Assembly (NCBI RefSeq): GCF_900107795.1
Contig: NZ_FNRL01000003.1
Location: forward strand, 62,001 to 126,000
Direction of reading: 5' to 3'
DNA from: Chitinophaga terrae (ex Kim and Jung 2007)
Lineage (GTDB): Bacteria > Bacteroidota > Bacteroidia > Chitinophagales > Chitinophagaceae
Length of the DNA: 64,000 bases
The position numbers and the translations under genes were made by a program. The notes below the pieces were generated by a model. That model did not search any database, was not told the DNA's origin, and saw only the letters and a program-made list of their open reading frames with translations. Positions 17,628 through 26,268 of the stretch are shown one piece after another (the first letter of the stretch is position 1; the number at the start of each line of letters is the position of its first letter).

Positions 17628-20600
17628 ATGCACAGAAAGTTGCTACTATTAGCGCTAATGGGATTGCTATGCCTGCAGGCATGGGCCCAGGAGCGGAAGA
17701 TTTCAGGGGTGATCACAGATGATAAAGGCGGGCAGCTGCCCGGCGTATCTGTAAAAGAAGTGGGAACCAGCAATGGAACCATAACGACGCCCGACGGAAA
17801 ATTTACCTTAACCCTGAAAGGGACTTCCAAAACATTATCCGTTTCATTTATTGGATTTGAGACACAAACAGTAGCTATCACAGGGAACAATGTTTATAAG
17901 ATAGTGATGAAAACCGATCAGAAAAGCCTGAAAGACGTAGTGGTGATCGGTTACCAGGAAGTAAAACGCAAAACTGTTACAGCCGCTGTATCCAGTGTTA
18001 AAGGAAAGGATATCGAAAACCTGCCTTCTCCCAGCTTCGACCAGTTATTGCAGGGTAGGGCCGCAGGTCTGGCCGTTCAGAACTTCACCGGCGAACCGGG
18101 CGTAAGAGGTTCGTTCGTCGTAAGAGGTAATACCAGCCTTAGCCGGACTTCCAGCAGCATCCGTACTTTAAGTTCCCCGCTTTTCGTGATCGATGATATT
18201 CCTATTTCCTCCGACGATGCCGCCGCATTCGATAACACGGGAACCAACTACATAGCCGGTCTGAATCCCAACGATATTGAATCCGTGGACATCCTCAAAG
18301 ACGCCTCCGCTGCCGCCATCTACGGTAGCCGCGGCGCCAACGGGGTAGTGATCGTAAAAACCAAAGAGGAAAAACAGGCAAACCACAGATCAACCTTTCC
18401 GCCTACGCTGGCATGGTGGAAGTACCAAAATTCGAAACCGTTATTGGCGGTGCAGAGGAAAGACAGTTTAAGCTGAACTACCTGAAACAGAAACTGACAT
18501 TCGATCAGCAGGAAACAAAAATCCCCCTGCTGCTGACAGACAGCCTGAACCCTGCCTACAGCGGGAATATGGACTGGCAGGATTTCTTCTTCCGGAACGG
18601 CGTGGTGCAGAACTACGATCTCTCTGTTTCCGGCGCTACAGAAAATATTAACTACCGCGTGAGCGGCAACTATTACGACGAAGACGGAACGATCAAAGGA
18701 ACCGGTTATAAACGTTATACCACTTCCGCAGCTTTGGGCCTGAAAATGTCGCAGCGCGTAAATGTGAATTCCCTTTTCCGTTTAAGCCGTGGCGACAGGA
18801 GCCGGGGACGCGGACAGTTCCCGGGCGAAGATGTTATTCCATTGACCAATGGCCAGTATCTTTCTTCTCTCTACAACCTCAGCGAGCGGGATAAACAAAA
18901 CCTGGTGGGCGATTATCCCGGCAGCCGTGATAAGAATATCAACGATGATATAACCGCCAGCATTACCCTGAACTACGACATTACCCCGCAGCTCAGGTTC
19001 GCTTCCACCGGTTCTGTACAGTCATCTGTCAATAGCCGCGATATCTTCAGGCCAGGCGCCCTCAGCTTACTGGGCCTCGCCTATGCGCAAAGCAGCAGGT
19101 CGCGGTACGAGAACCTGAACCTCGATAACACCCTTTCTTATTATACTTCCCTGTTTAACAAACAACACCACGTTAACGTGCTGTTAGGTAATACCATTAA
19201 TAATGTAAAGAATGAGTTTACCGGTATCGGCAGCGGCTCCCAGGGTAACGATAACCTGAGAGTGGTGCAGGGATATAATAAAGATTACCTGTTATACAGG
19301 GATGCCTATGGCAACCTGGTATCGGGCTCCGATTACCAGTCGGCCGGCATGCTGTCGTTCTTCGCCAGGGTAAACTATGATTATAAAGAAAAATACCTCT
19401 TATCATTTGCTTACAGGGCTGACGCTTCTTCCCGTTTTGGCCGCGACAGCAGATGGGGTTACTTCCCTTCCGCTTCTGCCGGATGGAATATTTCTGATGA
19501 GCCGTTTATGCAACCGTTTAAAAAATGGATCGACCTGTTAAAGATCCGCGGAAGCTTTGGTATCACAGGAAGCCTGCCTAACGGCTATTATCTTCCGTTT
19601 AATACCTACAACACCAACCAGGGCGGCTATGGCGGCTCTTCAGGCGTTACCTATAACGGTGTGAACGCAGTAACGCCAAACTTTAGAGACGGCGTGGCCC
19701 AGGCGGGTCTGACCTGGGAACAGGCCAAGCAATCCAATATCGGTATAGACGCTACCTTGTTCAACGGCCGGCTGAACATCATCTTCGACGCGTTTAACAG
19801 GGGAACTTCCAGGAAACTGTTTGACCTGATCCTGCCAGCTACCACCGGTTATGATAAAGTGAACACCAACGCGGTAGACATCCGCAACACCGGGCTGGAA
19901 TTCAATATCCAGGGCCGCGTTATGTCGCCGTCCAGCAAATTCCAGTGGAACCCGGGCCTGATCCTTTCTTTCGTAAAGAACCAGATCGTTTCGCTGCCAG
20001 ATGGCGGACGCGATATCATCGTGTCTGACGATAACCTCGGCATGACTTATATCCTGAGCAAAGGCAGGGCCATCAACGAGTTCTATATGATGAAAAGCCT
20101 TGGCGTATATGCGTCAGAGAAAGATATTCCTTTCAATCCATACACCGGCGAAAAGCTGACCTACTGGAACGGCAATCATACCGTACAGGCGGGCGACTTT
20201 ATCTGGGTAGACCAGAACGGCGACTACGACGTATGGGACTGGAACGATAAAGTACGCACAGGTAATCCGAATCCTTTCTGTACCGGCGGGTTAAGCAACA
20301 ACTTCACCTATGGCAGATGGAGCCTGCAGGTATATTCCACCTTTACGCTGGGCAGGGACATCTACAACAAATACATGTCCGACCGCCTGATAGGTATGGT
20401 GAACAACTACGCAACCATTGCCGCTATTGATCCGAACAGCATCGACTCATGGCGCAAAGAAGGCGACCATACCAAGTATGCGGAAGTAATTCCTTACAGC
20501 AACAAGTATTATTACCAGTTCCTTCCTTTTTCTTCTGCCTTTGTTGAAAATGGTTCCTGGTTCCGTATCAAATACCTGAACCTCTCTTACATGATGGGAC

Positions 20601-20782
20601 CTAAATTCCTGGAAAGAACTAAACTGAGTAAAGTACAGTTCTATGGCGTAATAGATAATGTGGCCATGTTCCAGAAATCTTCTGTTCCGGATGCAGAAGC
20701 AGTAGATGAAAGAGGCACTTATAACGGCGCCGGCTATCCGTTGCCAAGGAAATTTACATTAGGTGTAAACGTTGGATTTTAA
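17628..20782 (+). pseudogene. SusC-like TonB-dependent receptor interrupted by a frameshift
   Basis: Two overlapping frames together encode one SusC receptor of about 1050 residues. The first has a signal peptide (ending AWAQ), the beta-sandwich domain (ISGVITDDKGGQLPG), and the plug up to GANGVVIVKTK. The reading then needs a -1 shift: a base is missing in 18363-18368, where the family reads KTKRGKTGKPQINLS. The second frame continues without fault to the barrel end GVNVGF. There is no N-terminal STN domain. A downstream run of five A (18370-18374) could also allow slippage. It may be a true inactivation, a phase-variable or slipped gene, or a sequence error. Its SusD partner starts 17 bases later. 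Confidence 0.8.
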
Positions 20783-20799
20783 TTTTTAAAGAAGCTGAT

Positions 20800-22350
20800 A
20801 TGACTTTGTCTAAAAATATACTAGTGGCGGCAATTGGGTTAATGTTCATACCATTTACCGCATGTAAGAAATTGCTGGATCAGGCGCCTATCAACTCCGC
20901 TTATGCAGAGGTGTTCTGGAAGAACCAGCAGGATGCTGAACAGGGAGCGGCAGGCGCTTATGCCCTGGTAAGAAAAGCGTTGACATCCAACACGGAGTAC
21001 AACCAGAATATGTCGCACTTTGCCTACGGATCGCTGGCGGCTTTCGAATTCCAGGATTATGACCAATATGATGTAGCATCGTTGGTAAAGGGGGGAGATG
21101 GATTTAATTCTGCGGATTTCATCGGGTCGTACCTGGAGAAATACCAGGACTGGACGCCTTATTACAAGGTGATCACCCAGGCGAATATCATGCTGCATTT
21201 CATCCCGCAGATCCCTGACGGGCAGTTCACTTCCGCTCCTGCGCCAACAAGGAACAGGTACCTGGGAGAAGCGCATTTCCTGAGAGCTTTCGCTTATTTC
21301 TATATGGTGAGATTATGGGGAGATGTGCCATTGATCATGTCTTATGATCCTGATCCTGCACACGCACAAAACATTCCCCGCGTCAGTGAAAAGATCGTGC
21401 TCGACAGCGTGATCAACGACCTGAAAGCAGCTGTTACGCTGCTGCCGTGGGACCTGGCCAGCGTTAACGACAAAGCGGTGAGGGCAACGAAAGGCGCTGC
21501 CTATGGCCTGCTGGCACATGCTTATATGTGGAGGAATTTCCTGAACAAAGGAGCTAACACTGCCGATCTCACCAATGCCATTGCTGCTATTGATGCAGTA
21601 GAGCAGAGCGGCAAATACATCCTGCTGCCGGCCACCGATTATCACAAAGTGTTTCATGGCAAATCTGCGGAAGGCGTGTTCGAGATCAACATGCAGGCGC
21701 AATACTCCGAACAGCAGATCGGTATGGGTTTCTATTACAGCACCCTGAAACGCCCGTACCTGGATAAGGAAAGCAAACTGGATGCACCGAACCAGGATCT
21801 TATCAATTCTATTTATGAAGAAGAAGACCTGCGTTTGAAATACTTCTTCTCCAGCCTGGATGCCAGCAACCAGTTTGATGTGACCATCTGCAAGTTTGCC
21901 GGGCTGAATGGCGAGAACATCGTACGCAACCAGCAATCGGCCGAAGGCTCTGTGGATGCCAATATGATCATCATGCGATATGCCGACCTGCTGCTGCTAC
22001 GCGCTGAAGCCTATGCCGATCTTGGTAATACCGGCGCCGCACTGAAAGACCTCAACTTTGTAAGAGCGCGCGCCAATGCTTCTACTTTACTGGCAGAAGA
22101 TTATGGAGATAAAAAGGTATTGCAGGAAGAAGTTTTGCTGGAAAGAACAAGGGAGTTATATGCAGAAGGACAAAGATGGTATGACCTCGTGCGTACAGGA
22201 TTTCTTACAAACCCCGACCTGAACGGTTTCCTGACCTTCCCGCAGGATCGTTATGATGCAGAAGGCTGGAAATGGCCTGTGGCCCGCGCATTGTTCACCA
22301 GCAACAATGTGCTGACACAGAATAAATTCTGGTTAGGAAAAGTACGATAG
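20800..22350 (+). CDS. SusD/RagB-like nutrient-binding lipoprotein
   Basis: A 516-residue outer-membrane lipoprotein: signal and lipobox FTACKK (Cys22), then the SusD fold with TPR-like helices (YLGEAHFLRAFAYFYMVRLW is the conserved family segment near residue 150) and the C-terminal LLERTRELYAEGQRWYDLVR, typical of the family. SusD proteins sit as a lid on the SusC barrel and bind the glycan or peptide to be imported. Length is normal and the frame is intact, although its SusC partner is frameshifted. Part of a four-gene transcript with gaps of 17-27 bases. Confidence 0.95.
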   Translation: MTLSKNILVAAIGLMFIPFTACKKLLDQAPINSAYAEVFWKNQQDAEQGAAGAYALVRKALTSNTEYNQNMSHFAYGSLAAFEFQDYDQYDVASLVKGGDGFNSADFIGSYLEKYQDWTPYYKVITQANIMLHFIPQIPDGQFTSAPAPTRNRYLGEAHFLRAFAYFYMVRLWGDVPLIMSYDPDPAHAQNIPRVSEKIVLDSVINDLKAAVTLLPWDLASVNDKAVRATKGAAYGLLAHAYMWRNFLNKGANTADLTNAIAAIDAVEQSGKYILLPATDYHKVFHGKSAEGVFEINMQAQYSEQQIGMGFYYSTLKRPYLDKESKLDAPNQDLINSIYEEEDLRLKYFFSSLDASNQFDVTICKFAGLNGENIVRNQQSAEGSVDANMIIMRYADLLLLRAEAYADLGNTGAALKDLNFVRARANASTLLAEDYGDKKVLQEEVLLERTRELYAEGQRWYDLVRTGFLTNPDLNGFLTFPQDRYDAEGWKWPVARALFTSNNVLTQNKFWLGKVR

Positions 22351-22377
22351 ACATCAAGTAAAACAAACACTACTACT

Positions 22378-23040
22378 ATGCAGTTTAAAAAATTCTTCAT
22401 ACATACTGGTTGGATGGGCCTATTGGCCATTGTGTTACTGGCTTCCTGCAGGAAGGAACATTACCTGGGCGGCAGTCCAACCAATGCGCATACAGACCTG
22501 AGCACTTACGATTACCTGAAAGCCAACCCGCTGTTCGATACGCTGATATTGCTGATCGATAAAGCAGGGTTGAAGGAAATGGTGAACGGCCAGGGTACTT
22601 TTGTTGCGCCGACCGATTACAGCATCAAACGCTTTCTGAATACGCGCACTACCGAGTTGCAGAAGCAAACCAACAACGAGAACATCAAATACACTATCGA
22701 TAGCCTGAAAGTTCCGGAGCTGAGAGACAGTCTCATGACCTACCTCTTTGACGCCGGTATCCAGAGAGCGGGCCTGTCGACCGAAACTACCGTGTTCAAA
22801 AGTAAAGTGAATGAACAATTCGGTTTCAAGATCATCTATGCACAGGATGATGTTATTTCTGCCGGTGTTCCGCTGATGTATATGTCCAAGATCATTAACG
22901 GCGTTGATCCGTCTCCGTTGCCGTCAGATTTCCCGGATACCGACAAAGACAAGGAATATGTGTTGCAGACAACGGGTATTCTCACGAAGAACGGGGTATT
23001 GCATGTGCTTAGCAACGCACATACTTTTTATTGGAAGTAA
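22378..23040 (+). CDS. Fasciclin-domain lipoprotein of the SusC/D locus
   Basis: A 220-residue lipoprotein with lipobox LLASCRK (Cys24). It carries one fasciclin-like domain: GQGTFVAPTDYSIKRFL is the H1-type motif and NGVLHVLSNAHTF, at the C-terminus, corresponds to the usual GVIHVID-type end. Fasciclin domains mediate adhesion and are common in Bacteroidota surface lipoproteins beside SusC/D. It follows susD by 27 bases and is likely exposed on the cell surface as an accessory binding protein. The ligand is unknown. Confidence 0.75.
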   Translation: MQFKKFFIHTGWMGLLAIVLLASCRKEHYLGGSPTNAHTDLSTYDYLKANPLFDTLILLIDKAGLKEMVNGQGTFVAPTDYSIKRFLNTRTTELQKQTNNENIKYTIDSLKVPELRDSLMTYLFDAGIQRAGLSTETTVFKSKVNEQFGFKIIYAQDDVISAGVPLMYMSKIINGVDPSPLPSDFPDTDKDKEYVLQTTGILTKNGVLHVLSNAHTFYWK

Positions 23041-23059
23041 TCATTAAAAACGATCAACT

Positions 23060-24049
23060 ATGTTATCACACTATAACTGGAAAAAAATATTGGGAGCTGC
23101 AGTGGTTACCGGCCTGTTTTTCACCGCCTGTAAAAAACTGGATGAAGGCTTTTTAAGCGACGGGCTTTATGTGCCGGATGCTCCTATCACCATTCAACGC
23201 GGATTGGCGTTTCAGAAAACCGAAGCCATTTTGCCCGACGGATCTACCCGCCCCATTACCTTCGAATTGCTGGATGTAAGAAGAGCCGACACGAAGAAAC
23301 ACGCAGACGAATTCTTTAAAGAATATCCTGTATACGTATATACCGCCGCTATTGACCCGGCAAAAGATACCACTATCGAGCAGGTAAACAAAAAGAGGGA
23401 GCTGAAGAATATGAAGCCCTTCACCTTCCTGGCCAGCGGTCAATGGATCTTCAACGGCGCTACCGACAGTTTGCCTTTAGGCGTTACCTATGAATATGAT
23501 ATCAGGGTAACCAACGTTGCAGGCACCAAAGAGTATAAGAATATCGCCACCTTAACAACAGCCGATCCGCCACTGGTATCTGAAACCACTACCGGTTGCA
23601 ACTTCTTCCCCGACGACGGATCACCCACTATCGGTATGGGAGCTATGGAAATGAAAATATCCAGGATCAAGGAAAGCGGCGCCACCGTGATCCTGAAAAT
23701 CACAGACAAGGACGGCAAACCATTCAACCCGAAAAACGGGGAGATCATCAAACGGGGCGACAGGCCTACTTTTGAAAGCTACTCCCGTTTCCACCCGGTA
23801 GAATACACAGATACTTCCATGATCTGTAATTTTGAGATCGCGCCATTCCCGATCGCGAAATATTCTTCCGGTGGTACCAACTTCAACTACCTGATCTATT
23901 ATCGTATACCGTCTACCTTCGCGACCGTAGATAAATCGCTTACTACGAAGATCGGAAGCGTGAACCCACTGTTCGCGTTCCGCCTCATGAAGGCCGGCAC
24001 CTACCTCGTAGAGATCAGGCTGCCTAAAACAACCCGCATCTCGAAGTAG
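23060..24049 (+). CDS. SusC/D-associated lipoprotein, possibly DUF5007 type
   Basis: A 329-residue lipoprotein with lipobox FFTACKK (Cys24). The sequence looks beta-rich throughout, with an early segment YVPDAPITIQRGL and a middle part resembling an immunoglobulin-like domain (LGVTYEYDIRVTNVAGTKEY). I believe this is the DUF5007 family, which accompanies fasciclin proteins in SusC/D loci, but that is from memory of the arrangement and not a firm match. It is the last gene of the locus, 19 bases after the fasciclin gene, and its TAG stands at the start of palindrome B. Confidence 0.6.
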   Translation: MLSHYNWKKILGAAVVTGLFFTACKKLDEGFLSDGLYVPDAPITIQRGLAFQKTEAILPDGSTRPITFELLDVRRADTKKHADEFFKEYPVYVYTAAIDPAKDTTIEQVNKKRELKNMKPFTFLASGQWIFNGATDSLPLGVTYEYDIRVTNVAGTKEYKNIATLTTADPPLVSETTTGCNFFPDDGSPTIGMGAMEMKISRIKESGATVILKITDKDGKPFNPKNGEIIKRGDRPTFESYSRFHPVEYTDTSMICNFEIAPFPIAKYSSGGTNFNYLIYYRIPSTFATVDKSLTTKIGSVNPLFAFRLMKAGTYLVEIRLPKTTRISK

Positions 24050-24258
24050 TTCTCACGCGAAGTTTCACGCAAAGGGGCATAAGGTGCATAAGAGGCATAA
24101 GATATTTTTTTAAGGAAAATAAGAAAGCAAAGGGGTTGACGATTGTGTTATATAACATTATCATCAACTCCTTTGCTTTCTTAAAATTCGCTCCGATCAA
24201 AATATCTTATGCCTCTTATGCACCTTATGCCCCTTTGCGTGAAACTTCGCGTGAAACC
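24050..24258. repeat. Long palindromic intergenic repeat, copy B
   Basis: Fifty-six bases (from TCACGCGAAG to GATATTTT) are perfectly repeated in inverse orientation on the other side. Here the short tandem units are GCATAAG instead of GCAAAG, changed in both arms together. The inner arms carry AAGAAAGCAAAG and pair around TATA near 24148-24156. The asymmetric internal loop is kept (left TTTTAAGGAAAAT; right, minus strand, GATCGGAGCGAATTTT). The right arm also encodes the last residues and the TAA of the following minus-strand gene. Confidence 0.95.
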
Positions 24259-25289
24259 CTCGCAAGAGACCCTGCCAGGACGGAAATATCTTCCTGGGAA
24301 TGTAATGCGGATACCACAGCCCTGTTCACTGGCTGGCTGGAAGGGAGGGGATAAGGGAAGCTGGATATAACGATGTTCTTCTCCAGCAGCGAGGCGGCCA
24401 GGTCGTTGATGGGTGGAAGTACGAAGATGGGCAGCGCAAATGGATTATGAATACCGCAGTCGCTGAGTAAATGTATCAGGAATGCGATATTCTGTTGCAG
24501 TTGCATGCGTTGCGCCGCAAACAGGTCTTTGGCGTTCAGCCATGCGTGGGCGTTGGCCGGGGGCAGGGAGGTGCTGGCGGAAAAGACAGGCGATTTCTTC
24601 AGCGCTTCAATGATGGAGGCAGGACCGCTTACTACCCCGCCTTCTGTACTGAAAGCCTTTGCCAGCGAGGCGGTTAGCAGGTAAGTGAGGAAGGGAGATC
24701 GGGGCAGGAAATGAATACCGCCCTGGCCTAAAGGGCCCAATACGCCAATGCCATGCGAATCATCGGCTACTACCAATACCCTGCGTTCCAGTTCCTGCAA
24801 CCATTTGAAACTGTGTATGACGCCTTGTATGGGATGAACAGTATCGGTAATGATGGCGAAAGTATCGTGGGGTTGCGAATTGATCAGCTTTATAGTGGCT
24901 GCTACCCATTCATCCCTGGAAGTTTGAGGAAGAACAGGATTGTTGACCCACAAGGAAGGATGCGTGTCGGGCGCGTAAATTACCTGCCTGGTTTGTGCTG
25001 CAAACTGTGCCGCTGCCTGGCTGGATAAATAGCCTGAGGAAAAGACAGCAGCCGATTCCTGTTGCAGTAACGCTGCTATAGCTGTTTCCAGTTCTTCATA
25101 AATATTCAGACGCAGGTTGGCTACCCTGCTGGACGGAAAGATCAATCCATATTTTTCTATTCCTTCCCTGATCAGTGTTTGAAAGCCAGTATGCTGATGC
25201 AGACCCAGGTAGGAAAAGCCTGAAAAGAACAGGCATTCTTTATCGCCTGTTCTCACCGTCCGTCCCGGAGTGTGATCTGTATACTGCAT
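24225..25289 (-). CDS. AONS-family PLP-dependent aminotransferase-fold enzyme
   Basis: A 354-residue PLP enzyme of the alpha-oxoamine synthase group (BioF, KBL, SPT). VVADDSHGIGVLGPLGQGG is the cofactor aspartate and histidine region, and TASLAKAFSTEGG contains the Schiff-base lysine. SGFSYLGLHQH matches the family's NdYLGL motif. The group joins an acyl-CoA or ACP to an amino acid. No biotin genes are near, so I do not call it bioF. It is the last gene of a ggt-DinB-lipoprotein operon, 1 base after its neighbour. The final residues, VSREVSRKGA, and the stop lie inside palindrome B, so the C-terminus appears to have been rewritten by the repeat. Confidence 0.8.
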   Translation of the reverse strand: MQYTDHTPGRTVRTGDKECLFFSGFSYLGLHQHTGFQTLIREGIEKYGLIFPSSRVANLRLNIYEELETAIAALLQQESAAVFSSGYLSSQAAAQFAAQTRQVIYAPDTHPSLWVNNPVLPQTSRDEWVAATIKLINSQPHDTFAIITDTVHPIQGVIHSFKWLQELERRVLVVADDSHGIGVLGPLGQGGIHFLPRSPFLTYLLTASLAKAFSTEGGVVSGPASIIEALKKSPVFSASTSLPPANAHAWLNAKDLFAAQRMQLQQNIAFLIHLLSDCGIHNPFALPIFVLPPINDLAASLLEKNIVISSFPYPLPSSQPVNRAVVSALHSQEDISVLAGSLARVSREVSRKGA

Positions 25290-25290
25290 G

Positions 25291-25716
25291 TTACTTTTCC
25301 CTTTTGGTGCAGAGAATGAACTGGAAATCGGTAGAGGTAACTTTCATATCGAAATTATCTTCTGTTAATTTCGTAATGGTTACGAGGTTTTCTACCCGGC
25401 GATCGCCGTTCTTTGCAGTAACCGAGAGCATGGCGCCATTGCTCAGGATATAGTATTTGCCCGTATCGGCTTTTCCTGCTATAGTTGCCACAAACACGTT
25501 GTTGTCCAGGAACTGGTAGTAGGCGTCTTTGTAGTAAGTCCTTTTCAGGTCTTCCGCCTGGATGTACTGCGTATTGCTGATAGGAGATTCAGGTGGTATC
25601 TGCACGTCGTAGACCCTCCATTTTTTATTCATCAGCAATTCGTTGGTCTTTTTGCTTTTGCAGGCAACCAAGAGCCCGGCCAGCGAAATAACGGTTAAAG
25701 CAATACGTAGATTCAT
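25291..25716 (-). CDS. Small lipoprotein of unknown function
   Basis: A 141-residue protein with a lipoprotein signal (GLLVACKSKK, Cys19). The mature part reads as a small beta barrel (KKWRVYDVQIP, YYQFLDNNVFVATI, GKYYILSNGAMLSV), similar in outline to lipocalin-like or META-like lipoproteins of Bacteroidota. I do not recognise the exact family. It is packed tightly between the DinB-like gene (3-base gap) and the aminotransferase gene (1 base), so it is cotranscribed with them. Confidence 0.7.
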   Translation of the reverse strand: MNLRIALTVISLAGLLVACKSKKTNELLMNKKWRVYDVQIPPESPISNTQYIQAEDLKRTYYKDAYYQFLDNNVFVATIAGKADTGKYYILSNGAMLSVTAKNGDRRVENLVTITKLTEDNFDMKVTSTDFQFILCTKREK

Positions 25717-25719
25717 GAA

Positions 25720-26250
25720 TTATTTATTTCCCATTTTTGTTTGGTTGAACTGTGCGGATCCGCCTTTCGGGATAGAAAGGCTTTCCCAGTTTTCGCCCAG
25801 TATCATTTTACCTATGTATACAATTTGTCCTACATGGTAAGGAATATGGGCCAGTTGCCTGTTAATGGCATCTATAACGCTATGCGGCTCGCTGCGTATA
25901 TACACTGTTTTATCCAGGTCGTCGGGCGTTAAGGCAGTAATGGCCTGCAACATGCATTCCCATCCTTCGTTCCATTTTGCCATTACCTGTTCAGCGGTAG
26001 GCGCTTGCGCCACAAACTCTTTATCCCGCTCCCTGCCTGGTTTTTCACCATCGGAAGTGAGGAAGTCTGTCCATCTTGATAACATGTTGCCATGCATATG
26101 CTGAACAATGATAGCGATGCTGTTAGGCGATCCTTGCGGTTCCCAGTTCAATTGTTCTGTATTCAATCTTAACAGGGTAGTAGTGCCCAGCAAACGGTGA
26201 GTATCCAGCCGTTGCACTACGCTTTTCAGGTAAATCTGACCGATAGTCAT
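25720..26250 (-). CDS. DinB-like (DUF1572) four-helix protein
   Basis: A 176-residue protein of the DinB/YfiT superfamily, DUF1572 branch. NSIAIIVQHMHGNMLSRW (about residues 43-60) and LAHIPYHVGQIVYIGKM (about residues 133-149) carry the histidines that usually bind a divalent metal. Members are often thiol-dependent transferases acting on small thiols, but this branch is uncharacterised. It starts 18 bases after ggt, which degrades glutathione-type gamma-glutamyl compounds; a shared role in thiol metabolism is possible but is only an inference. Confidence 0.75.
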   Translation of the reverse strand: MTIGQIYLKSVVQRLDTHRLLGTTTLLRLNTEQLNWEPQGSPNSIAIIVQHMHGNMLSRWTDFLTSDGEKPGRERDKEFVAQAPTAEQVMAKWNEGWECMLQAITALTPDDLDKTVYIRSEPHSVIDAINRQLAHIPYHVGQIVYIGKMILGENWESLSIPKGGSAQFNQTKMGNK

Positions 26251-26268
26251 ATCCTTGAGTTTTAAAAA

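Noticed and set aside
24225..25289. Calling the PLP enzyme BioF
   Set aside because: The fold matches alpha-oxoamine synthases in general, and no biotin-pathway gene is near; substrate cannot be told from sequence by eye.
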